Source of the DNA: Deferribacteres bacterium
GTDB lineage: Bacteria > Zhuqueibacterota > Zhuqueibacteria > Zhuqueibacterales > Geothermadaptataceae
Direction of reading: 5' to 3'
Length of the DNA stretch: 31,524 nucleotides
Assembly (NCBI GenBank): GCA_020633655.1
Contig: JACKDF010000017.1
Location: 1-31,524 of the forward strand
Shown piece by piece: positions 1-8,260 of the stretch (the first letter of the stretch is position 1; every line of letters starts with the position of its first letter). The translations under genes were made by a program, and so were the position numbers. Under the pieces are notes generated by a model. The model did not search any database. It worked only from the letters and a program-made list of their open reading frames with translations, and was not told the origin of the DNA.

Positions 1-1
1 C

Positions 2-1381
2 GTCATGCAAAAAATATATGGCGAAGAAGGCGCAAATTTTTCCCTGGCACGAACCCATATTGGCGCGTGCGACTTCACTCTTGAAGGCCGTTATTCCTAT
101 GCAGACACCGAAGGCGATACAGAATTAAGGAACTTTACCTTGCAACCGGACAAGCAAGGATTTGACCGGAAAAAATATCCGGCCGTTGTGGATCACGCCT
201 ATGACCTCCTGCCAATGATTCAAGAAGCATTGGCCATAAAAAACAGCCAAAGTGATAAAGAACTGAAAATCGTTTCCTCCGCCTGGACAGCACCAAAGTG
301 GATGAAAGATATTAATGACTGGTATGTGCAGGGCTCAGCAGCAAACAACTGGCAGGGCACTGGGGGTTCCTTAAAAGAAAAGTATGTGGCAACCTACGCC
401 GACTACCTCCTCAAATACCTGGAAGCCTATAAGGCGGAAGGCGTCAACATTTGGGGTTTGACACCGATAAACGAACCGCACGGCGTTAATGGCCAATGGG
501 AAAGCATGATTTTTACCCCCGAAACAGAAAATGACTTTGTGAAAAAGTATCTGGGACCAAAATTGAAATCGAACGGTCATGAGCATGTAAAATTGCTGGT
601 GTTTGATCAGAACAGAGATGGTGCTGAACACTGGGCAGAGGTCATTTTCAGTGATAAGGAAACAACTCCTTTTGTGTATGGCCTTGCTGTGCACTGGTAC
701 GAAAGTACGTTCAAAGTAAACGAAGATGTTTTTGACCGGGTTCATGAAAAATTCCCAGATTTTGCAATCATTCACACCGAAGGCTGCATTGACGATCTCG
801 GAAAAGACGCTTCCGATGCGATCGCAGATCCTGAGCGATTTAAAGAAAAAAACTGGTTTGACAACGATTCTTTCTGGTGGAACCAAAACGCTACTGACTG
901 GGCCTATACAGCGTCCTGGGCAAGCCAGTGGGCTGCCGACCATCCGATTTATACTCCTGTACACCGCTATGCGAGAAATATTATTGTGAGCATCGATCAC
1001 TGGCTGCAGGGATGGATTGACTGGAATATTGTTTTGGATAAAAATGGTGGTCCGAACCATGTCGGCAATTTTTGCGGAGCGCCAATTATGGTCGATACAG
1101 AATCAAAGTATGTATATTATACACCTGTATACTACGTTCTGGCACAGTTGAGCCGCAGCATTCGTCCGGGTGACAAAGCCGTGCAGACCGAGCACGACTT
1201 CACAGCACCGGATGCCGACGCCCTGCACGCCTGCGCGACAATCAACGCAGGAAATTTATTAAGTGTGCAATTTTTAAATACGACGAAAGCGCCGATTAAA
1301 ACCAATCTGCAAATCGGAGCACAATACGCTGAGATTCAAGTGCCAGCGAATTCAGTGCAGACGATTCAAGTTCAGTTGTAA
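2..1381 (+). CDS. GH30 family glycoside hydrolase, 5' end outside window
   Basis: This is the C-terminal ~460 residues of a GH30 (beta/alpha)8-barrel hydrolase. The frame is open at the left edge and begins inside the barrel (IYGEEGANFSLARTHIGACDF). The signal peptide, the first beta-sandwich strands and roughly 50-80 residues are therefore missing, and the ATG at 5 is an internal Met. Numbering from that Met, the acid/base Glu is E157 in GLTPINEPHG and the nucleophile is E259 in IIHTEGCIDD. The last ~70 residues form the usual C-terminal beta-sandwich. GH30 includes glucosylceramidases, xylanases and endo-beta-1,6-glucanases. The adjacent GH16-GH17 fusion and phosphorylase favour beta-1,6-glucanase action on branched laminarin-like glucan, but this is inference from context. 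It lies 85 bp upstream of the GH16-GH17 gene and is probably cotranscribed with it. Confidence 0.93.
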   Translation, partial: VMQKIYGEEGANFSLARTHIGACDFTLEGRYSYADTEGDTELRNFTLQPDKQGFDRKKYPAVVDHAYDLLPMIQEALAIKNSQSDKELKIVSSAWTAPKWMKDINDWYVQGSAANNWQGTGGSLKEKYVATYADYLLKYLEAYKAEGVNIWGLTPINEPHGVNGQWESMIFTPETENDFVKKYLGPKLKSNGHEHVKLLVFDQNRDGAEHWAEVIFSDKETTPFVYGLAVHWYESTFKVNEDVFDRVHEKFPDFAIIHTEGCIDDLGKDASDAIADPERFKEKNWFDNDSFWWNQNATDWAYTASWASQWAADHPIYTPVHRYARNIIVSIDHWLQGWIDWNIVLDKNGGPNHVGNFCGAPIMVDTESKYVYYTPVYYVLAQLSRSIRPGDKAVQTEHDFTAPDADALHACATINAGNLLSVQFLNTTKAPIKTNLQIGAQYAEIQVPANSVQTIQVQL

Positions 1382-1402
1382 TTTTACTCTAACCGCGAAA
1401 TG

Positions 1403-1435
1403 CACGAAAATTTCAATCCATTTGCGTTTTTCGTG
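1403..1435. repeat. Short inverted repeat between GH30 and GH16-GH17 genes
   Basis: CACGAAAA (1403-1410) and TTTTCGTG (1428-1435) are perfect 8-bp arms around a 17-nt loop in the 85-bp intergenic gap. It could be a weak RNA hairpin or decay barrier. It has no T-run typical of a terminator, so the genes can still be cotranscribed. Confidence 0.4.
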
Positions 1436-1466
1436 ATTAAATTGAGCATATCAAAAAGGGTGAATT

Positions 1467-3632
1467 ATGAAAAAAATAGCAATTCTCCTTCTCATAGTTT
1501 GCGTTCCGGTAAAACTTTTTTCTTTTCCGATGGAAAAAAGCAAAACGAATGATACTAGTTTAATTGAAAACCGGTTTTTCACGCTGGATTTTACCAAAAA
1601 AAATGCAGACATCACTGAGGTTAAAACGCATTTCTATACAACATTTCCTCACGATGATCCGACAGAGGGGAATGTTGTTTATGATCGCCTGAAATGGCAA
1701 CATAAAGACATCATCCAGTTAAAAAATGGGGATGGCCTCTATCTTTATCTCAAAAAGCGGGAAAATGACCCAAACTTTGATTCTTTTCGATTGATATCAA
1801 AAGCCTTTTACAATTTGAATGATCAAACAGACGGCATACTCTTTGTTTTCAAAGGCAAACTTCCCTCTGCAAGAGGAATCTGGCCAGCATGGTGGCTCAA
1901 TGGCAGTCGTCAGGAACCCTGGCTTTACAAAGGAATGGATTCCATGCCTTCCGAGGACGATCTCGATACGTATTCAGGCAAAGGACGTTTTTACAACACG
2001 CAAAGCGCTGTAAACGCAACAGATTGGCCTGCAGCCGGTGAAATCGATATCATCGAAACTATCAACGGGGACAATATCATTCATAACACTTTGCACACAT
2101 GCCCGCAAATGTGCGATTCCGAATGGAACAATGATGGACAAATCGTAAACTGCGCAAATGCACGGCCAGGTGATTTGAATGCAGGTTGCAGTGGTAAACC
2201 TTACGAAACAGAGGGCTCGGAAGGCACTTTTGCATGCCTTTGGCAGAAGGATACCATCACATTTTATTACTGGGATCCACAGGCTGATATTCGCTTTGCC
2301 GGTGGCCCACTGAGTGACAACCCGACTCCGAATTTATGGCCGGCTGCTGCAATTAAAAACCAGGTTAAGCTTCACGAAACGAATGCAGAATGCGATACCT
2401 ATCTGCACAATAAATGGCAATGCGCGAGTTGCGCCACAAGTACGTCCTGTCTTTTTGTAAACATGAAAATGATGTTTAATGCAACACTCTGTGGCAAATG
2501 GGCAGGGAACCGGTTTGATGAATCAGGACAGGCTCTGCAAAATTGCCAGGCTTTTATTGCCGGTGAGGGCAGTGACAAAATTCACAACCAATTTATGAAA
2601 ATCGAATATGTCTCAGTGAAAAAAATACAGAATGAAGTCCGTAAATCACTGGAAATGGGACAAACGATTAAGAAACAGCAGCCTTTTGTGAAGCGACAAT
2701 TTGAACCCTATTTAAATGGAAAATGGATTGGCAATGCGGTTGCGTATGGTTTTTACCGTAAGGGGCAGGCACCCGGTGTTTTGGGACCAAGTAAAGCGGA
2801 GATTCTCGAAGATTTGCAAATCTTAATGCTGTATTGGCAACTCATTCGGGTTTATAATGCCGACGACGATACGGAACGTATACTGCAGGTTATCCACGAA
2901 AACAAGCTTCCCATTAAAATGATGCTCGGCATCTGGCTTGAAAATGAAGAAAAAAATCCCGAACTGAAGGTGATGAATACCACCAATGTGATGCGCGGAA
3001 TCGAGCTTGCAAACAGATACGCCAACATTGTGATTGCGGTCAACATTGGGAACGAGAGCCAGGTGGATTGGTCCTGGCACAAAATGAATATCGAGAATCA
3101 GATCCGCTACGTTCGGGCCATGCGCAGCACCATCATTCAACCAGTCACAGTGGCAGACGATTTCAACTTCTGGAACAAACCGCACAGCGCGAAAATGGCC
3201 TCAGAAGTGGATTTTATTGTGACCCATATTTATCCATTGTGGAATGGGAAAACCCTCGATATCGCCATCAGTTGGATGGACAGCACCTTCCGGGATGTGC
3301 AGCAAAGACATGCCGGTATGCAAATCGTTTTGGGTGAAATAGGCTGGGCAACAATCTACAATCCAGATAAGAATGGCCCTGGTGAACAAGGCTCGCTCAT
3401 AAAAGGCGAAGTAAGCCTGAATGCTCAGGAAAAATACCTGATCATGCATAATGAGTGGGTTAATAAAAATAAAATCCCAACTTTTTTATTTGAGGCTTTC
3501 GATGAACCATGGAAGGGCGGTGGAGACAATACAGGTCCGACGGAAGTGGAAAAAAACTGGGGTGTTTTCTACGAAAACCGAACGCCGAAAGCGTCATTCC
3601 AGAATTATTTGAAAGCTGTAAAGGATAAATAG
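1467..3632 (+). CDS. Secreted two-domain GH16-GH17 beta-1,3-glucanase
   Basis: A 721-residue exported protein with a signal peptide (MKKIAILLLIVCVPVKLFSF) and two glucanase domains. Residues ~35-385 are GH16: the signature GEIDIIE carries nucleophile E192, D194 and acid/base E197. This domain is cysteine-rich around residues 210-345, a pattern that recalls fungal-type GH16 enzymes more than compact bacterial laminarinases. Residues ~405-720 are GH17: it opens with AVAYGFYRKGQAPG, has acid/base E530 in VNIGNES and nucleophile E624 in LGEIGWAT. Both families cleave beta-1,3 (or mixed beta-1,3/1,4) glucans with retention. The fusion could attack different chain regions of the same substrate outside the cell. 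An SD-like AAGGGTG precedes the ATG, and the phosphorylase gene follows after 2 bp. Family assignment is firm; exact linkage preference is inferred. Confidence 0.92.
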   Translation: MKKIAILLLIVCVPVKLFSFPMEKSKTNDTSLIENRFFTLDFTKKNADITEVKTHFYTTFPHDDPTEGNVVYDRLKWQHKDIIQLKNGDGLYLYLKKRENDPNFDSFRLISKAFYNLNDQTDGILFVFKGKLPSARGIWPAWWLNGSRQEPWLYKGMDSMPSEDDLDTYSGKGRFYNTQSAVNATDWPAAGEIDIIETINGDNIIHNTLHTCPQMCDSEWNNDGQIVNCANARPGDLNAGCSGKPYETEGSEGTFACLWQKDTITFYYWDPQADIRFAGGPLSDNPTPNLWPAAAIKNQVKLHETNAECDTYLHNKWQCASCATSTSCLFVNMKMMFNATLCGKWAGNRFDESGQALQNCQAFIAGEGSDKIHNQFMKIEYVSVKKIQNEVRKSLEMGQTIKKQQPFVKRQFEPYLNGKWIGNAVAYGFYRKGQAPGVLGPSKAEILEDLQILMLYWQLIRVYNADDDTERILQVIHENKLPIKMMLGIWLENEEKNPELKVMNTTNVMRGIELANRYANIVIAVNIGNESQVDWSWHKMNIENQIRYVRAMRSTIIQPVTVADDFNFWNKPHSAKMASEVDFIVTHIYPLWNGKTLDIAISWMDSTFRDVQQRHAGMQIVLGEIGWATIYNPDKNGPGEQGSLIKGEVSLNAQEKYLIMHNEWVNKNKIPTFLFEAFDEPWKGGGDNTGPTEVEKNWGVFYENRTPKASFQNYLKAVKDK

Positions 3633-3634
3633 CG

Positions 3635-6600
3635 ATGCAAAACAAGCCTTTGTACATCGGTACAGCAAAACTCAACGCAGACAAAAAAACTGTGAAAGGC
3701 GAATTTGTCACCGTAGACGGCGAGCAGTATTACAAAATTTCCAATTATGATCACATGGATCCATTTTTCATGAGCATTGTCAGTAATTCCGATCACTGGA
3801 TGTTCATATGGAGTAATGGCGGACTCTCCGCCGGTCGTAAAAATCCAGACAACGCCTTGTTTCCGTATTACACCGATGACAAAATCAAAGACAACGCGGA
3901 ACTTACCGGCAGTAAAACCATTTTGCAGGTGGACGTTGATGAGAAGCGCTATTTATGGGAACCTTTCTCCGAAAAATACAACGGACTTTATCACACGGAA
4001 CGAAACTGCTACAAAAATACCATCGGAAATAAAATCCGTTTTGAAGAAATAAATCATGATTTAGGACTTTCCTTTTGCTACACCTGGATGAACAGCTCGA
4101 AATACGGATTCATCAAAAAATCACAGTTAAAAAATTTCGATCAAAAAACACGTTCGCTTGCTCTCCTCGATGGACTGCAAAATCTCCTCTGCCCCAGCAT
4201 TGGTCAGCGATTTCAAAACGAATACAGCACCCTCGTTGACGGGTATAAAAAAGGGGAACTGGAAAAAGAATATAAATTGGGATTATATGCCCTCAGTTCA
4301 ATACCTGTAGACAAGGCTGAACCCAGTGAATCCCTGCGAGCCACCTCGGTCTGGTCCACGGGCATTGAGCCGGAGGCTATTTTACTCTCTTCCCGCCAAC
4401 TCGAAAATTTTCGCAGAGGTGAATCTATTAGCGAAGAGGTCGATATTAGAGCAGCACGTTGTGCGTATTTTGTTCATGCAGCATTTGATTTATTACCTGA
4501 AGAAGAAAAGCAATTTTATTTTGTCGCTGAAGTCAATCAAACCTTAGTCAATATCGCATCAATTAAATCGTTACTCGCAAACGAAACCCGAGTAAGTACC
4601 CTTCTGGAAGCGGACTGTGCAGCAGGCACTGAAAATTTGCGCAAAATAGTTGCAAGTGCAGACGGGCTGCAAAAAACTGCTGATCAGCTCACAACAACAC
4701 GTCATTTCTCCAACACGCTTTTCAACCTCATGCGTGGTGGAATTTTTGATGACGGTTACCGTATCAAGAAATCCGATTTCATGAAATTCTGTCGCACAGC
4801 CAACAAACCACTGGTTAAAAATAATGAGAAATTTTTTGAGGACATACCTGAAACACTGGATTTACAAGAACTCCTCCAAAAAGTGCGGAAAAAAGATGAT
4901 ATCAGCCTTCGGAAATTGTGTTACGAATATCTACCTTTAACGTTCAGCCGCCGCCACGGTGATCCAAGCCGTCCCTGGAACCAATTTTCCATAAATATTC
5001 AGGATGAGCATGGCAACAAAATCCTGGATTACCAGGGGAACTGGCGTGATATTTTCCAAAACTGGGAGGCGCTTGCTCTGGCTTATCCCACTTACATCGA
5101 AAGCATGATCACGAAATTTGTCAACGCTTCTACAGCCGATGGCTACAATCCCTACAGGGTTGTGCGGGACGGTTTTGATTGGGAAATCATCGATCCATAT
5201 GATGCCTGGTCTTACATAGGTTATTGGGGCGACCATCAGATTATATATTTGTTAAAATTGCTGGAATTGTCAGAAAAATACCACCCACAAGTTTTGCAGC
5301 GTATGTTGTTGGAAGAGCACTTCGCCTATGCACACGTGCCCTATAAAATCAAACCGTATCAGGAAATCGTAAAGGATCCACAGAACACCGTTGATTTTGA
5401 TCATGAATTACAGAACCACATCGATGCCAGGGTAAAGAAAATTGGAGCAGATGGGAAGTTCCTATGGGATGAAAAAAATAATAAAATCGTCCACGTCAAT
5501 CTCACAGAAAAAATTTTAGTTCCAATTCTAAGCAAACTCTCCAATTTCATTCCCGAAGCCGGCATTTGGATGAATACACAACGGCCGGAATGGAATGATG
5601 CGAACAACGCCCTCGTTGGTTTCGGTGTCTCGATGGTGACCCTCTATTATCTAAGGCGCCATCTTCAATTCTGTCAAAATTTGTTCGAAAAAATGGATAA
5701 CCGAAATGTCGAAATCTCCCTGGAAGTTGCCGATTTTTTTCAGGCAGTTTCAAAAATATTTCAGGAAAACAGCGAGCAACTGACGAAATCCCTCACTGAA
5801 AAAGATCGAAAACAGATTCTTGATTTGCTTGGCAATGCTGGAGAGAAATTTCGAAATACATTCTACAATCGTGGATTTTCCGGGCACAAAAATAAAATTG
5901 ATTTTAGTGAACTTGCAGCTTTCTGCAGAAATGCCTTATCGATAATTGACCATTCAATTCGGGCGAATGAACGGAACGACCACATGTTCCACGCCTATAA
6001 TCTGATCTCCATCACCGATGAGGCCGTTTCCATCCGTCATTTGTATGAAATGCTCGAGGGGCAGGTCGCCATTCTGAGTTCAGGTTATCTCTCCGCAGAA
6101 CAATCCCTGCAACTTTTGCATGCACTGCGGGCAAGTGCTCTCTATCGCGCTGATCAAGATTCGTATATTCTCTATCCAAACAGAAATTTGCAGCGATTCA
6201 CGGAAAAAAATAATATTCCCTCTGAGGACTTTCGGAAATCGCGGCTTCAGCAAAAACTCGTTCAGCAAGGCGACAGGCGGATCATCATTGAAGACGAAAA
6301 TGGTGGAGTGCATTTTAACGCTGACTTTCGCAATACGAGAATATTAGCGGAGGCTCTGGATGCTCTTGGAGACGAGTTTAAATCACTTGTGGGCAAAGAA
6401 AAGCAGCTTATTCTCGACACCTACGAAGCACTATTTGATCACCAATCTTTCACTGGCCGATCAGGTACATTTTTTAAGTACGAAGGCCTGGGAAGCATTT
6501 ACTGGCACATGGTTTCTAAATTACTGTTAGCTGTGCAGGAAACGTTAATTAATGCCCTCCAACAGGGAGATGAAACGGCCGTAGTGGATGAACTCGAATC

Positions 6601-7096
6601 ACATTATTATGAAATTCGTAATGGAATTGGTGTAACGAAATCGCCGGCACAGTATGGTGGCTTTCCGACAGATCCTTATTCGCACACACCAGCACATGCA
6701 GGGGGTCAACAGCCTGGCATGACCGGGCAAGTGAAAGAGGATATTTTATCACGATTTGGTGAACTTGGTGTAAAAGTGATCAATGGGATTTTCAGATTTT
6801 GTCCAGCACTTCTAAAAAAGGACGAATATCTAAAACGCGATGAAAACTTTACCTACTATGATGTGCATGGTAAAAAAATCACCATACATTTGCCAATGGG
6901 TTCACTGGCTTTTACTATCGCTCAAACACCAATTGTTTACCATTTATCGAACGAAGAAAAACTCGTTATAAAAAACGCAGACGGCAATTCAAAACAAAGC
7001 GAAAGTTTAATGCTTACCGAATCTGAGAGTTCATCAATTTTCAATCGTTCAGGCGAAATTCAGCAAATTGATGTTTATTTGGACGAGAAAAAATAA
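3635..7096 (+). CDS. Large GH94-like (GH149/GH161 type) beta-glucan phosphorylase
   Basis: An 1153-residue protein without a signal peptide, hence cytoplasmic. It has hallmarks of clan GH-Q inverting phosphorylases: LYHTERNC at residues 118-125, GYWGDHQI at ~529-536, the catalytic-acid motif RPEWNDANNALVG with D655 as proposed general acid, and QYGGFPTDPYSHTPAHAG from ~1006. Simple GH94 cellobiose phosphorylases are ~800 residues. The length and the WNDANNALVG form fit the larger GH149/GH161 enzymes, which act on beta-1,3-gluco-oligosaccharides (some also on cellodextrins). Predicted reaction: (beta-1,3-Glc)n + Pi gives (beta-1,3-Glc)n-1 + glucose 1-phosphate. It starts 2 bp after the GH16-GH17 stop, with AAGGA at the end of that gene as RBS, so it is almost certainly in the same operon. 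Choosing between GH149 and GH161 needs an alignment. Confidence 0.85.
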   Translation: MQNKPLYIGTAKLNADKKTVKGEFVTVDGEQYYKISNYDHMDPFFMSIVSNSDHWMFIWSNGGLSAGRKNPDNALFPYYTDDKIKDNAELTGSKTILQVDVDEKRYLWEPFSEKYNGLYHTERNCYKNTIGNKIRFEEINHDLGLSFCYTWMNSSKYGFIKKSQLKNFDQKTRSLALLDGLQNLLCPSIGQRFQNEYSTLVDGYKKGELEKEYKLGLYALSSIPVDKAEPSESLRATSVWSTGIEPEAILLSSRQLENFRRGESISEEVDIRAARCAYFVHAAFDLLPEEEKQFYFVAEVNQTLVNIASIKSLLANETRVSTLLEADCAAGTENLRKIVASADGLQKTADQLTTTRHFSNTLFNLMRGGIFDDGYRIKKSDFMKFCRTANKPLVKNNEKFFEDIPETLDLQELLQKVRKKDDISLRKLCYEYLPLTFSRRHGDPSRPWNQFSINIQDEHGNKILDYQGNWRDIFQNWEALALAYPTYIESMITKFVNASTADGYNPYRVVRDGFDWEIIDPYDAWSYIGYWGDHQIIYLLKLLELSEKYHPQVLQRMLLEEHFAYAHVPYKIKPYQEIVKDPQNTVDFDHELQNHIDARVKKIGADGKFLWDEKNNKIVHVNLTEKILVPILSKLSNFIPEAGIWMNTQRPEWNDANNALVGFGVSMVTLYYLRRHLQFCQNLFEKMDNRNVEISLEVADFFQAVSKIFQENSEQLTKSLTEKDRKQILDLLGNAGEKFRNTFYNRGFSGHKNKIDFSELAAFCRNALSIIDHSIRANERNDHMFHAYNLISITDEAVSIRHLYEMLEGQVAILSSGYLSAEQSLQLLHALRASALYRADQDSYILYPNRNLQRFTEKNNIPSEDFRKSRLQQKLVQQGDRRIIIEDENGGVHFNADFRNTRILAEALDALGDEFKSLVGKEKQLILDTYEALFDHQSFTGRSGTFFKYEGLGSIYWHMVSKLLLAVQETLINALQQGDETAVVDELESHYYEIRNGIGVTKSPAQYGGFPTDPYSHTPAHAGGQQPGMTGQVKEDILSRFGELGVKVINGIFRFCPALLKKDEYLKRDENFTYYDVHGKKITIHLPMGSLAFTIAQTPIVYHLSNEEKLVIKNADGNSKQSESLMLTESESSSIFNRSGEIQQIDVYLDEKK

Positions 7097-7118
7097 TCAG
7101 TAATTTTTCCTGTAACAT

Positions 7119-7130
7119 TGCATCGATGCA
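7119..7130. repeat. 12-bp perfect palindrome between convergent genes
   Basis: TGCATCGATGCA lies in the 92-bp gap between the 3' ends of the phosphorylase and carH genes. No stem followed by a T-run is present on either strand, so it is not a convincing terminator. It could be a protein site or chance. Confidence 0.3.
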
Positions 7131-7188
7131 CTCTTTGAGTTTTCTCTCATTCAAAAAATTTTGCACCCCGAATTAGTAAGTAACCAAA

Positions 7189-8061
7189 CTACTCTTTTGT
7201 AGATAATTCCTTATAATTGTAAAACCGTTTAATTACTGCCGGGTGGTCGTGACGAATGAAATCAAACCCTCTTCCACCAATGAAGACACTGGCAGAATAT
7301 TTTTCACATATGGTGCAAAGCTTGTCGAATTGTGTTTGGGTTTCTCTTAAATTATTTACAACCGTGCTGGAAAGGTAAACATGCTGTGGTTTAAACGATG
7401 CAAATACTTTCTCCAGATCAAGAAGTGGTGTCAACTGACCGCTGTATAAAACTTCAAACCCCTTCAACTCCAAAATATGATCCACCATCTTGAGGGCAAT
7501 GTCATGCAGCTCATCCGCAAGATTGAGGCAGAGCACTTTAATAGTTTTATCGTGAGGGATACGAATAATTCCCTGTAATCGCACGATACTATCACGAATT
7601 GTCTGAGAAGCAATGTGTTCTTCGGCTATTGTTTTTTCACCATTTTCCCATAATTCGCCTATTTTATAGAGTACCCGGGTAATCAAGCTGTCAAAAATTT
7701 CATGAAGCGGATATTGGCTAAGATAAAGCCCATTGAGTACATGTTGTACTTGATGGCGATCAGATCGAAACGCCTGTTCAAGCACGTAGTCGATAAGAAA
7801 CGCAAAATCCCCTTTCAAAATCTGATGGCTTATTTGCAGATCTGTATCCGTATCAATCGGAAAGACATTAACTTTTGCGGTTTTTTTATTGTTTTGCCCT
7901 AAAAACTCAGTGAAATGCTGCATGGTAAATTTTCTATGCCCACCAGCACTTTTCATGCACTCTAATTTCCCCTCATCTGTCCAGCGTTTTATGGTTGATA
8001 CATTTACACCCAGAATCTTCGCAGCGTCATGACTGTTAAAATATTGAATCTCTTCTTTCAC
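7189..8061 (-). CDS. carH: CarH/LitR-type B12-dependent photoreceptor repressor (MerR family)
   Basis: A 290-residue regulator. Residues 6-55 form a MerR winged helix (HDAAKILGVNVSTIKRW followed by SAGGHRKF). Residues ~75-165 match the cobalamin-capping helical bundle: W138, E148 and H149 reproduce the Trp...Glu-His arrangement (W131/E141/H142) of Thermus CarH with identical spacing. Residues ~174-285 are the B12-binding Rossmann domain, with lower-axial His H186 in ADELHDIAL. The ExHxxG motif here ends in Ala (A189), and the residue next to W138 is Glu rather than the His (H132) of Thermus CarH. CarH proteins bind DNA as AdoCbl-loaded tetramers in the dark and release it in light. The divergent crt operon and flanking operator-like repeats support that role. 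The start is GTG with AAGGAGG 4 nt upstream. Confidence 0.9.
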   Translation of the reverse strand: MKEEIQYFNSHDAAKILGVNVSTIKRWTDEGKLECMKSAGGHRKFTMQHFTEFLGQNNKKTAKVNVFPIDTDTDLQISHQILKGDFAFLIDYVLEQAFRSDRHQVQHVLNGLYLSQYPLHEIFDSLITRVLYKIGELWENGEKTIAEEHIASQTIRDSIVRLQGIIRIPHDKTIKVLCLNLADELHDIALKMVDHILELKGFEVLYSGQLTPLLDLEKVFASFKPQHVYLSSTVVNNLRETQTQFDKLCTICEKYSASVFIGGRGFDFIRHDHPAVIKRFYNYKELSTKE

Positions 8062-8084
8062 TTATCCTCCTTAATTCATTCAAG

Positions 8085-8114
8085 AATATAAACGAAAATT
8101 TTCAAAAATGCCAA
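8085..8114 (-). promoter_or_regulatory. Predicted sigma70-type promoter of carH
   Basis: Read on the minus strand, TTGGCA (8114-8109) and TATATT (8090-8085) are separated by 18 bp, about 25 bp before the GTG start. The 13-bp operator-like arm at 8122-8134 sits just upstream of this -35 box, so autoregulation by CarH is plausible. Confidence 0.6.
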
Positions 8115-8121
8115 CTTTTTA

Positions 8122-8195
8122 AGCGTTTTGAGCGTTTTATGCTTGACAACAAGACATCGAACCCTTATATTGACGCCAATATCGCTCAAAACGCT
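8122..8195. promoter_or_regulatory. Candidate CarH operator: 13-bp inverted repeat flanking the crt promoter
   Basis: AGCGTTTTGAGCG at 8122-8134 recurs perfectly inverted as CGCTCAAAACGCT at 8183-8195. The left arm continues into a second AGCGTTTT (8131-8138), giving a 9-bp direct repeat of that half-site; the right arm also carries an extra GAGCG-type element. One arm lies upstream of the -35, the other overlaps the start of the transcript. CarH/MerR proteins recognise tandem half-sites, which fits this layout. Assignment to CarH rests on position and symmetry only. Confidence 0.65.
8143..8171 (+). promoter_or_regulatory. Predicted sigma70 promoter of the crt operon
   Basis: TTGACA (8143-8148), an exact 17-bp spacer and TATATT (8166-8171) give a near-consensus promoter with a start site expected near 8178. 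It lies between the two operator-like arms, as expected for a strong promoter kept off by a repressor. Confidence 0.75.
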
Positions 8196-8260
8196 CATAA
8201 ATTTACAAAGAACTAAATCATTGTGATAAAATTTTATTCATCATATTTAACCAGTTTTAG

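Noticed and set aside
371..1060. Long 229-codon open frame antisense to the GH30 gene
   Set aside because: It lies wholly inside a gene with intact catalytic motifs; no domain or RBS is visible, so it is a shadow frame.
7097..7188. Terminator between the convergent phosphorylase and carH genes
   Set aside because: The only symmetry is the TGCATCGATGCA palindrome, which has no loop and no T-run after it.
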